A DNA stretch of 6,503 bases from positions 1 through 6,503 of the forward strand of contig WQZK01000108.1 in NCBI GenBank assembly GCA_009780765.1, read 5' to 3'. This DNA comes from Defluviitaleaceae bacterium (GTDB lineage: Bacteria > Bacillota > Clostridia > Lachnospirales > UBA5962). Made by a program: the position numbers and the translations under genes. Below the pieces are notes generated by a model. It worked only from the letters and a program-made list of their open reading frames with translations. It did not search any database and was not told where the DNA came from. Shown one piece after another: positions 1-6,099 of this stretch (position 1 is its first letter; each line of letters begins with the position of its first letter).

Positions 1-368
1 CTTACGGCAAATTCTGAAGAGCAGTATTTTGTATAATTTTCAAGTGCTTTTATAGATAAATCCCAATATTTTTCATCCTGTCCGTAAACTTCAACAAAAT
101 CGGAAAATAAAATGGCAATAAAACCATCCCAGTTTACAATTATCTTATCAAGAATACTAAGTGCGGTTTTGTAATCTGATGGCAAATATTTGCCTAAATT
201 TTTAACAATTTGGCGGCCCCTTGCTTTTAGTTCTAAACTGTTCCACGTTTCGTCCATTGTAGACTTTACAAACTCTTCAACCTTAAAAGGTTCATAAACT
301 GCTTTAATATCTGAAGCTAAGTTGCTAATAGATTCGTAATTATACATATCTTTTAATAAATCTGACAT
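1..368 (-). CDS. AlkC-like DNA alkylation repair protein (HEAT-repeat glycosylase), 3' part missing
   Basis: The N-terminal 122 residues are present; the gene runs off the left edge of the window. The ATG follows a GGGAGAAG ribosome site by a few bases. The reading stays open throughout and contains the family-like segments ELKARGRQIVKNLGKYLP (about residues 46-63), DFVEVYG (90-96) and the very characteristic KYCSSEFAV (114-122), which in AlkC/AlkD-type DNA alkylation repair proteins precedes an Arg-Pro-Phe. Members of this family are all-alpha HEAT-like solenoids that excise N3- and N7-alkylated purines from DNA in the cytoplasm without flipping the base into a conventional HhH pocket. The resemblance is closer to the AlkC than the AlkD branch, judged from memory. 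The catalytic region lies outside the window, so activity cannot be assessed. It diverges from the permease at 534, with which it shares a promoter region containing an inverted repeat. A second, unrelated alkylpurine glycosylase lies nearby on the same strand. Confidence 0.82.
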   Translation of the reverse strand, partial: MSDLLKDMYNYESISNLASDIKAVYEPFKVEEFVKSTMDETWNSLELKARGRQIVKNLGKYLPSDYKTALSILDKIIVNWDGFIAILFSDFVEVYGQDEKYWDLSIKALENYTKYCSSEFAV

Positions 369-398
369 TTTTCTTCTCCCAACATAAATATTTATATT

Positions 399-427
399 AG
401 TATAGCACGTCTGTACTATAAAGTCTA
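399..427 (-). promoter_or_regulatory. Predicted promoter of the AlkC-like gene
   Basis: Read on the minus strand, a perfect-looking -10 hexamer TATACT (399-404) lies 17 bp from a moderate -35, TAGACT (422-427, four of six consensus bases). Transcription would start near 392, giving a leader of about 25 nt before the ATG. The -10 lies inside the left arm of the 14-bp inverted repeat at 396-470. The call rests on hexamer similarity and spacing only. Confidence 0.5.
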
Positions 428-438
428 TAAAATTGATA

Positions 439-467
439 TTGCATTTTTAACAAAGTCGTGCTATACT
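439..467 (+). promoter_or_regulatory. Predicted promoter of the permease gene
   Basis: TTGCAT (439-444) and TATACT (462-467) are separated by exactly 17 bp, a good sigma-A-type arrangement. The expected start of transcription, near 474, gives a leader of about 60 nt. That leader contains a small perfect hairpin (TCGTAT at 489-494, four-T loop, ATACGA at 499-504). It is too short and too lacking in conserved elements to be a recognisable riboswitch. Confidence 0.6.
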
Positions 468-533
468 AATGACATAAAGCAACAATTATCGTATTTTTAT
501 ACGAAATTACTAATCTAAGGGGCGTTTTTTAAA

Positions 534-1676
534 ATGTTAAACGATTTATGGGTATTTGTATTGGCTGTATTTTTTGTAGCAATCAATGGTATTACGCAAC
601 TTTCATGGGCGGCATCTTTGGGCTTTGCGATGAAACCAACGGCGTTTGCTTATATGATAGGTGTGGCAGGTAATGTTTTAACAGGCTCGGTAACGCCTAT
701 TTCAGGTCAATCGGCAACACTTACAACTGTAAGCTTTATTAAAAAAATTAACCAAAGAGTTGCGGCGTTAATTTTAGCAGGTGTTGCAATGGCTATTCTT
801 GGGGCTTTTGGCCTTATAGAGCGTATATCAGATTTTGCTGGCCCTGCTGTTGTTTTTGGCATGATGGCGGGTGTTGGTATATTTGTTTCTGGCGTTGGAA
901 TTGATATGCTAAAGCAAGATAAGCGTACGGGAATTATTTCTATGGTAAGTGCTTTAGCAATTTTTGCTTTAACTCGTGATTTGGTTTACACGATAGCTGG
1001 CTCGGTTATGCTTGCAACACTAGATTTTGCTGTTATTCAGAAAAAACGTATGGACCTTGGTGCAATTGCTAAAGAAAATGGGCATGATGCAGATTCTTTA
1101 GAAACAGAAAATTTTAGATTTTGGACAAAAAAATATTGGAGCGAATTTAAAATTATTAAGCCTGACTTTTTTAGCCTAACAACTCTTATGTGGGCAGCAG
1201 GTTTTATGTGCTTACATATTGGTACAAATATTGCTTTTGGTAGAGCAACTGCTGGCATTGCAGGAACAACACAAAACCTTGACCATTTAACGGTTATAAA
1301 CGGTTTGGCGGATATTCCTTCTGTTATGTTTGGTGGGGCACCACTTGGAGCTATTATTTCTGGAACGGCTTCGGCACCATGGCCAGTTCTTGCAGGTATT
1401 ATAATGATGCTTTTATGTGCGGTTTTATTGCTTCTTGGTTTAGTAACAAAAATGTGTAAATATATACCAACGCAAAGTATTGCAGGTTTCCTTTTTGTTC
1501 TTGGCTTTTTTATGACTTTTATGCCAAACGTGAGAAATGCTTTTGCAACTGGTAATATTGCTGAGGCTGCTGTGGCAATGAGTATAACAGCGTTAACTAA
1601 AAATCCATTTATCGGATTAGTGGCAGGTATAGCTGTTAGATATATAGGGTATCAGTGGTTTGGGTTAGTAGTATAA
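534..1676 (+). CDS. Polytopic membrane permease, NCS2 (xanthine/uracil/purine)-like
   Basis: This 380-residue, very hydrophobic protein begins at an ATG preceded by AAGGGG (517-522). Roughly ten to eleven membrane segments can be drawn, interrupted by one charged stretch at about residues 169-210 that is probably a cytoplasmic loop. The N-terminal half carries an SVTPISGQSA segment (52-61). The second half carries GGAPLGAIISGTASAPWP (267-284) followed by YIPTQSIAGFLFVLGFF (310-326), a pattern that resembles NCS2/AzgA-type nucleobase permeases. The length is somewhat shorter than typical NCS2 carriers (about 430 residues), so the family assignment is tentative and the substrate is not determinable. 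By family knowledge it would move a purine, pyrimidine or related base across the cytoplasmic membrane using an ion gradient. It is the only plus-strand gene between two DNA-base glycosylase genes, diverging from one and converging on the other. Confidence 0.62.
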   Translation: MLNDLWVFVLAVFFVAINGITQLSWAASLGFAMKPTAFAYMIGVAGNVLTGSVTPISGQSATLTTVSFIKKINQRVAALILAGVAMAILGAFGLIERISDFAGPAVVFGMMAGVGIFVSGVGIDMLKQDKRTGIISMVSALAIFALTRDLVYTIAGSVMLATLDFAVIQKKRMDLGAIAKENGHDADSLETENFRFWTKKYWSEFKIIKPDFFSLTTLMWAAGFMCLHIGTNIAFGRATAGIAGTTQNLDHLTVINGLADIPSVMFGGAPLGAIISGTASAPWPVLAGIIMMLLCAVLLLLGLVTKMCKYIPTQSIAGFLFVLGFFMTFMPNVRNAFATGNIAEAAVAMSITALTKNPFIGLVAGIAVRYIGYQWFGLVV

Positions 1677-1689
1677 GTTAATTAAATTG

Positions 1690-1736
1690 ATATAAAATAG
1701 GATAGGTGGGATGTAATCTCACCTATCCTATTTTTT
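1690..1736 (+). terminator. Rho-independent terminator of the permease gene, in the convergent gap
   Basis: A stem of up to 18 bp pairs bases 1694-1711 with 1717-1734 around the five-base loop TGTAA, followed by a T run (1731-1736). One pair (1709/1719) is a G-U wobble in the plus transcript but would be C-A in the minus transcript, so the hairpin favours the plus direction. The stop codon of the convergent AlkA-like gene (1728-1730) lies inside the 3' arm. In the minus direction the stem is followed by only four T residues, so it is at best a weak terminator for that gene. Confidence 0.85.
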
Positions 1737-2366
1737 GGGCAAAAAATCCTTCATTTCAGGAATAGCACCACCAGCTATAGCCCAAAGGTACAAACTGGAA
1801 ACCGAGGCATAAGGTGAATATCTACGCCTATATTTTTCAAAAAGCTCTTTAGTTATTTTTTTGTGGCGGTATAAAATACGCATACCACGCAAAATTGCGA
1901 GGTCGCCATAACTTAAAATATTAGGGCGTTGCATAGAAAAAATCATTAACATTTCTGCTGTCCAAGTGCCAACCCCTGGTATAGAGGTTAATTCTTTGCA
2001 CACATCTACATCTGATTTTAATTTTAAACCCTCAATATCAAGCCTGCCATCGTCAACTCTTTCTGCAACTCCACGAATATACGAAACTTTTCTGAAAGAC
2101 GTTCCAAAACTTTGTAGCTCTTCGTCTGTACACGATAAAATAGACTGTGGAGTTACATTACCAAGCCCATTTTTTACACGATTCCAAATAGTTTCATGTG
2201 CTTTTGTTGATATTTGTTGTCCAATAATCGAATTTATAAGAGCCGAAAATAAATTCGGTTCAACTTCACGTTGTATAATCCCAATTTTATCAATAGCTTC
2301 AGATAATTTTTTATCTTTTTTCTTTAAAAAGTTTATTTCAGTTTCACCATATGTAAAAAAATTCAA
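1728..2366 (-). CDS. AlkA/Mag1-type DNA-3-methyladenine glycosylase (HhH-GPD)
   Basis: This 212-residue cytoplasmic base-excision repair enzyme is expected to remove alkylated bases such as 3-methyladenine from DNA. It has the HhH-GPD fold: the INSIIGQQIS helix region (44-53), the helix-hairpin-helix LTSIPGVGTWTAEMLMIF (126-143), and the catalytic aspartate in SYGDLAILRG (D155). There is no C-terminal iron-sulfur cysteine cluster, which separates it from Nth/MutY. The TATA-binding-like N-terminal domain of E. coli AlkA is absent, so it is the compact Mag1-like form. I place the start at a TTG (2364-2366), eight bases after GGAG of the ribosome site AAAGGAGTG. An in-frame ATG 24 bases upstream (2388-2390) lacks a ribosome site and lies only three bases beyond a TATAAT box, so it is probably not in the transcript. 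It converges on the permease gene and diverges from the polysaccharide operon. Confidence 0.88.
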   Translation of the reverse strand: MNFFTYGETEINFLKKKDKKLSEAIDKIGIIQREVEPNLFSALINSIIGQQISTKAHETIWNRVKNGLGNVTPQSILSCTDEELQSFGTSFRKVSYIRGVAERVDDGRLDIEGLKLKSDVDVCKELTSIPGVGTWTAEMLMIFSMQRPNILSYGDLAILRGMRILYRHKKITKELFEKYRRRYSPYASVSSLYLWAIAGGAIPEMKDFLPKK

Positions 2367-2393
2367 AACAAACACTCCTTTTAAGTACATCTT

Positions 2394-2422
2394 ATTATAC
2401 CATATAAATGCTAAAAATTACA
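2394..2422 (-). promoter_or_regulatory. Predicted promoter of the AlkA-like gene
   Basis: A consensus TATAAT lies on the minus strand at 2394-2399. The -35 region at 17 bp spacing (TGTAAT, 2417-2422) is a poor match, so the promoter may be weak or need an activator. Transcription would begin near 2387, giving a leader of about 20 nt that contains the AAAGGAGTG ribosome site and supports the TTG start. Confidence 0.5.
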
Positions 2423-2468
2423 TCCTATTTTATATTAATCTAGTGAAATAATAACTACAGAGTAATTT

Positions 2469-2488
2469 AAGGAAGGTTGCAGATTATG
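2469..2488 (+). promoter_or_regulatory. Ribosome site deciding the start of the nucleotide-sugar dehydrogenase
   Basis: AAGGAAGG (2469-2476) lies nine bases before ATG at 2486. The reading frame is open from a TTG at 2477, but that codon directly abuts the ribosome site and cannot use it, so the ATG is the start. No convincing sigma-A promoter for the operon is visible in the roughly 90 bp upstream; the AT-rich stretch at 2426-2455 offers only poor hexamers. Confidence 0.7.
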
Positions 2489-3808
2489 GAATATTTATAT
2501 GAAAAAATTAAAAATAGAGAAGAAAAGATTGCAGTGATTGGGCTTGGATATGTTGGCATGCCTTTGGCAGTGGCTTTTTCAAAAAAAGCAGAAACTATTG
2601 GCTTTGATGTAAATGAAGAAAAAATACAAACATATAAGCAAGGGATAGACCCAACAAAAGAGGTTGGCGATGAAGCGATTAAAAATTGTACAGTAGATTT
2701 TACTTCCGATGGAACAAGGCTGCAAGAAGCAAAATTTTTAATTGTTGCAGTGCCAACGCCAATCGCAAGTGATAACACCCCAGATTTAGAATATGTAATT
2801 TCTGCAACAAGTATTGTTGGGCAAAATCTTACAAAAGGTTCTATTGTTGTGTATGAATCAACTGTTTATCCGGGTGTTACGGAAGATGTTTGCATTGATT
2901 TATTAGAAAAAGAATCAGGACTTAAATGTGGTGAAGATTTTAAGGTGGGTTACTCACCAGAGCGAATTAATCCTGGTGATACGGTAAATAGACTCGAAAA
3001 TATTGTTAAAATTGTTTCGGGTATTGATGCAGAAAGTTTAGAAGAAATTGCAAAAATATATGAGCTAATTATTGAAGCAGGTGTACACAGGGCAAGTTCG
3101 ATAAAGGTCGCAGAAGCTTCTAAAGTTGTAGAAAACTCACAGCGTGATGTAAATATTGCATTTATGAACGAGCTTGCAATGGTGTTTGATAAAATGGGCA
3201 TTAACACGCAAGAGGTGTTAGATGCTATGAACACAAAATGGAACGCATTGGGTTTTTACCCCGGCTTAGTTGGGGGACACTGTATTGGAGTAGACCCGCA
3301 TTACTTTATCTATGAGGCTGAGAAATTAGGTTATTATAGCCAGCTTATTCTTTCTGGCAGAAGAATTAACGAAAAAATGAGTGCTTTTGTTGGCGATGCC
3401 ATTATCAAGCAGTTAGTGCTTGCAAACAAAATTGTTAAGAGTGCAAAAGTTGCAATTTTAGGCTTAACTTTTAAAGAAAATTGCCCAGATATTCGCAATT
3501 CTAAGGTTATGGATTTAATAGAACATTTGCGTATTTATGGAATAAATCCCATTGTGTGTGACCCAGAGGCCTCTAAAGAAGAAGCAAAGCAAGAGCTTGG
3601 CATAAATCTTGTGGATTTAGAAGATTTGCACGATTTAGATTGTGCGGTTTTTGCAGTAGCACATGATTCCTTTAAAGAAATGTGTATGAAAAAACTAAAA
3701 TCGCTATTTGGCAAATTTCCAAATAAAGAGAAGATAGTAATTGACGTAAGAAGCATATTAAGTCTGAATGAGATGGAACAACAGGGCTATCGCTACTGGC
3801 GACTGTAG
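2486..3808 (+). CDS. Nucleotide-sugar 6-dehydrogenase, UDP-HexNAc (TviB/WbpO-like) class
   Basis: This complete 440-residue cytosolic enzyme oxidises C6 of a UDP-sugar to the uronate with two NAD+. The N-terminal Rossmann domain shows GLGYVG (19-24) and an acidic residue at D41. Catalytic-region signatures follow: VPTPI (89-93), ESTVYPG (124-130), YSPERINPGD (156-165), the Lys/Asn pair K213 and N217 in ASKVVEN, and the nucleophile C266 with D270 in GGHCIGVDP. The C-terminal UDP-binding domain has LGLTFKENCPDIRNSK (325-340) and ends in the typical YRYWRL. The block NTKWNALGFYPGLVGGHC (249-266) is characteristic of enzymes acting on UDP-GlcNAc or UDP-GalNAc (TviB, WbpO, WbpA relatives). UDP-glucose dehydrogenases such as HasB or TuaD instead have a GYGGxCxPKD-type motif. 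GlcNAc, GalNAc and ManNAc forms cannot be told apart by eye. It is the first gene of an operon with a HasA-like synthase 18 bp downstream, which it probably supplies with precursor. Confidence 0.9.
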   Translation: MEYLYEKIKNREEKIAVIGLGYVGMPLAVAFSKKAETIGFDVNEEKIQTYKQGIDPTKEVGDEAIKNCTVDFTSDGTRLQEAKFLIVAVPTPIASDNTPDLEYVISATSIVGQNLTKGSIVVYESTVYPGVTEDVCIDLLEKESGLKCGEDFKVGYSPERINPGDTVNRLENIVKIVSGIDAESLEEIAKIYELIIEAGVHRASSIKVAEASKVVENSQRDVNIAFMNELAMVFDKMGINTQEVLDAMNTKWNALGFYPGLVGGHCIGVDPHYFIYEAEKLGYYSQLILSGRRINEKMSAFVGDAIIKQLVLANKIVKSAKVAILGLTFKENCPDIRNSKVMDLIEHLRIYGINPIVCDPEASKEEAKQELGINLVDLEDLHDLDCAVFAVAHDSFKEMCMKKLKSLFGKFPNKEKIVIDVRSILSLNEMEQQGYRYWRL

Positions 3809-3826
3809 CGAATAGGAGGAAACAAA

Positions 3827-5185
3827 ATGGCTGCTATAGGCACAGAGAAAGAAATATTATATAAAAAATATCGTAAAACTCAAGATGCTGTTACGATAGA
3901 TAAAAACGAAGTTAAAAAGCTAAACCGTGCATTTACTCCTATTGGAAGAATCGCCTCATTCGTATTTGTTATAATATTTATTGTTGCAATTTGGAAGTTT
4001 ACCGAGAGGTCGCATGAGTGGTTTTTACTTGGCGGTATGATGCTTATTTTCTTGCTCTTTAAAACGTTTTTTGCGTTAATTTATAGGCCGTACAAAAAAG
4101 AGCTTACTAAAGATTACAAGGTATCTATTATTATTACTTGTTTTAACGAAAATCCTACATCAGTAGTATCAATATTTGAGAACATTTTAGAGCTTGATTA
4201 TCCAGTTCAAGAAATTCTATTTTTAGATGATGGAAGCAAAGATACTACAGCATTTGAGGTAGCAAAATCTTTTGCCGAAACTCATCAGGATTTGCAAAGG
4301 ACACCTAGCTTTAAAATTATACGCTTTGAAGAAAATCGTGGCAAACGTGAAGTATTAATCGAAGGTTTTAAGCGTGCAAGCGGTGATTATGTTTTCTTGT
4401 TAGATTCTGATAGCGAAATTTTACCAAACTCGTTAACAGAGCTTTTGCGTCCATTTGAAAACAAAAAAACAACATCATGCGTAGGAAACATTGGTATTTT
4501 AAATAAGAACGAAAATTTTCTTACAAGAATGCAATCTGTTTCATACTTTGGAGCATTTCAATTAGGTCGTGCGGCACAATCTTTAACGGGTGATGTAACA
4601 GTTTGTAGCGGTGCATTTAGTATTCATAAAAGAGAGTTTATTTTGAACAATATAGAAGATTTTATGCATTATTGCTTATTTAAGGTATGTGTTTCAGCAG
4701 GGGACGACCGTGCCATTACAGGATTTTCTAAATTGGCTGGAGGAAAAACACGATACCAAAACACAGCATATTGCGAAACTGATGCACCAAATACATGGCG
4801 AAAATTTCAATCGCAACGAAGAAGATGGCAACGCTCTGCATACATTGGCAGTTTAATATCTATAAGAAACATGTTTCCCAAAAAATTACTGTATTTGTTT
4901 TGGGCATTTTCGGAAGCCTATTTTTGGCTTATTGCAGTAATTATATTTATTATATCAATAATAACAAAAGGGCTTTATATAGACATGGTTGATATTATTT
5001 TGTATTATATTTTTATAATGTATATACAAAATGTATTTTATCTTTTTTACAAGCCAATTAGATTTTTGCTTTCACCGATTTACTTTCTTGTGTATGGTCT
5101 GTCATTAACATTTACTCGTATTCATGCAATAGTTACAATAAATAATGATACTTGGGGTACAAGGGGAGCAGCTAAGAAAAAATAG
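3827..5185 (+). CDS. HasA-like processive membrane glycosyltransferase (GT2, hyaluronan synthase-type)
   Basis: This complete 452-residue membrane protein follows AGGAGG with a 7-base spacer and is probably cotranscribed with the upstream dehydrogenase. A hydrophilic N-terminus of about 40 residues is followed by two membrane segments (about 41-58 and 65-87). The cytosolic GT2 domain comes next, with LDDGSKD (133-139), metal-binding DSDSE (193-197), RAAQSLTGDVTVCSGAFS (248-265), GDDR (292-295) and QRRRW (330-334, the QxxRW product-binding motif). Three or so hydrophobic segments follow (about 351-380, 385-408, 412-432). The C-terminus carries WGTR (443-446), a motif known in class I hyaluronan synthases for priming. 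Segment by segment this matches what I recall of streptococcal HasA, including NxxWGTR. Such enzymes polymerise UDP-sugars and extrude the chain through the membrane. The exact polymer is uncertain: the partner dehydrogenase suggests a HexNAc uronate rather than glucuronate. A chitin- or NodC-like synthase is the alternative reading. Confidence 0.85.
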   Translation: MAAIGTEKEILYKKYRKTQDAVTIDKNEVKKLNRAFTPIGRIASFVFVIIFIVAIWKFTERSHEWFLLGGMMLIFLLFKTFFALIYRPYKKELTKDYKVSIIITCFNENPTSVVSIFENILELDYPVQEILFLDDGSKDTTAFEVAKSFAETHQDLQRTPSFKIIRFEENRGKREVLIEGFKRASGDYVFLLDSDSEILPNSLTELLRPFENKKTTSCVGNIGILNKNENFLTRMQSVSYFGAFQLGRAAQSLTGDVTVCSGAFSIHKREFILNNIEDFMHYCLFKVCVSAGDDRAITGFSKLAGGKTRYQNTAYCETDAPNTWRKFQSQRRRWQRSAYIGSLISIRNMFPKKLLYLFWAFSEAYFWLIAVIIFIISIITKGLYIDMVDIILYYIFIMYIQNVFYLFYKPIRFLLSPIYFLVYGLSLTFTRIHAIVTINNDTWGTRGAAKKK

Positions 5186-5217
5186 GGCGTATTCACGTTT
5201 TACGCGGAAATACGCCC
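5179..5217 (-). terminator. Rho-independent terminator of the YitT-family gene, overlapping the synthase 3' end
   Basis: A perfect 9-bp stem (GGGCGTATT at 5185-5193 with AATACGCCC at 5209-5217) encloses an inner 5-bp stem (5194-5198 with 5202-5206) with a three-base loop. On the minus transcript one inner pair is an allowed G-U and the stem is followed by TATTTTTTC. On the plus transcript the same pair is A-C and no T run follows. The hairpin therefore reads as the minus-strand terminator. Its U-tract is encoded by the terminal lysine codons of the synthase, and the last base of the synthase stop codon is the first base of the stem. It may also partially stop plus-strand transcription. Confidence 0.8.
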
Positions 5218-5230
5218 CAAATTTATAATA

Positions 5231-6067
5231 TTACATGATTGTAAAACCACGCCCATGCACATCGGCCACAACATCTGTAACCAAAAAGGCTTCTTTGTCG
5301 TGCCTATCAACAATTTCTATTAATTTTCTGTAATCGCTGGCATCTAAGGTAACCATCAGCATAGGAAGTTCTACCTTATCGTAAGAACCTGTTGTAGGAA
5401 TAGCCGTTACGCTTTTGCCAAGTTCTTTCATAACATCGGCTACAATTGCATCACCGTGCTGTTTACTGATAATATGAACTCGCTTCTTCTTATTTAAACC
5501 ATTTTCTATATAACTCATAACAATCATCGTGATAAATATTGAGAGTATTGCAAAAAAGAACGAGTCAACATCAAACACAAATAAGCTAAGTACAACTACA
5601 AACCCATCTGTTATAAAAAGCCCGATAGATGGTTTTAGCCCTGTATACTTTTTTAAGATTAAAGGAGGTACAGCCGTACCACCGCTTGAAGCCTTGTTTT
5701 TATAGAGTATAGAAACTGCCACGCCAAAAATTACGCTTCCAACAACCATAGAAAGCATTGTGTCATTAACCAGCTTATGCTGCGGAACAATAGCTATGGC
5801 AACAGGCAATAACCCAGCACCGATTATTGTGTTTATAAAAACTTCTTTCCCTAAAAAGAAAAGTGTTAAAACAATAACTATACCATTGCCAATATATACA
5901 ATGATAGACCTATCAACGTTAATCCACGATTCTAGTATAATGGCAAGGCCTGTAAGACCACCGGCTGCAATTTGATGAGGCCCCAAAAACATATTAACCC
6001 CAACTGCAAGTAATGCTATTGCGAAAACAATCCAAAATAACCGCAAAGCAAGTAATTTTACTTTCAT
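5231..6067 (-). CDS. YitT-family membrane protein with C-terminal DUF2179 domain
   Basis: This complete 278-residue protein starts at an ATG seven bases after GGGAG. Five or so membrane helices fill residues 8-185: about 8-28, 33-48, 55-72, 77-95, 105-121 and 147-185. They include the family-typical GPHQIAAGGLTGLAI segment (29-43) and ASSGGTAVPPLILKK (126-140) in the repeated YitT_membrane (DUF161-type) unit. After a basic linker (NKKKR, 192-196), a soluble C-terminal part of about 75 residues matches DUF2179. It has the alternating beta-alpha pattern TTGSYDK...LMVTLDASDYRKL and the closing segment AFLVTDVVADVHGRGF (260-275). Proteins of this architecture are very common in Bacillota in several paralogues; their transport substrate or role is not established, and I infer none. 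The gene stands alone: it converges on the synthase operon and diverges from the response regulator gene. Confidence 0.9.
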   Translation of the reverse strand: MKVKLLALRLFWIVFAIALLAVGVNMFLGPHQIAAGGLTGLAIILESWINVDRSIIVYIGNGIVIVLTLFFLGKEVFINTIIGAGLLPVAIAIVPQHKLVNDTMLSMVVGSVIFGVAVSILYKNKASSGGTAVPPLILKKYTGLKPSIGLFITDGFVVVLSLFVFDVDSFFFAILSIFITMIVMSYIENGLNKKKRVHIISKQHGDAIVADVMKELGKSVTAIPTTGSYDKVELPMLMVTLDASDYRKLIEIVDRHDKEAFLVTDVVADVHGRGFTIM

Positions 6068-6099
6068 TTTAACACTCCCAATCTTATAATTCTATTGTA

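Larger units (their letters stand above)
396..470. repeat. 14-bp perfect inverted repeat spanning the divergent promoters; candidate operator
   Basis: The sequence ATTAGTATAGCACG (396-409) recurs exactly as its reverse complement at 457-470, separated by 47 bp. Each arm contains the -10 box of one of the two divergent promoters. A third related site, GTACTATA (413-420), pairs with the inner part of the left arm (TATAGCAC, 401-408; 7 of 8 bases) to form a compact 20-bp dyad with a 4-bp spacer. The motif GTRCTATA thus occurs three times. This is what binding sites of a dimeric regulator shared by both genes could look like. No regulator gene is seen in the window, so the operator role is inferred. 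Confidence 0.5.

Noticed and set aside
474..533. The permease leader as a purine or preQ1 riboswitch.
   Set aside because: Only a 6-bp hairpin with a four-T loop is present; the leader is about 60 nt and lacks the conserved core of either class.
1690..2435. The 14-bp sequence ATATAAAATAGGAT at 1690-1703 recurs inverted at 2422-2435, flanking the AlkA-like gene like terminal repeats of a cassette.
   Set aside because: In a 6.5-kb AT-rich window about one 14-bp match of this kind is expected by chance; one copy belongs to the terminator, there is no target-site duplication and no transposase.
1966..2451. A 161-codon plus-strand open frame over the AlkA-like gene.
   Set aside because: It is a shadow: serine-, phenylalanine- and isoleucine-rich composition, no ribosome site, and it lies antisense to a gene with clear HhH-GPD motifs.
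2467..3756. Three minus-strand open frames of 73-103 codons antisense to the dehydrogenase gene.
   Set aside because: Composition is that of reverse-complemented coding DNA (Ser/Ile/Phe rich), with no ribosome sites or recognisable motifs.
4795..4992. A 65-codon plus-strand frame inside the synthase gene.
   Set aside because: It overlaps the QRRRW and membrane regions of a well-supported gene in another frame and has no ribosome site.
5760..5975. A 71-codon plus-strand frame antisense to the YitT-family gene.
   Set aside because: Shadow of the membrane-coding region; no promoter, no ribosome site, no known motif.
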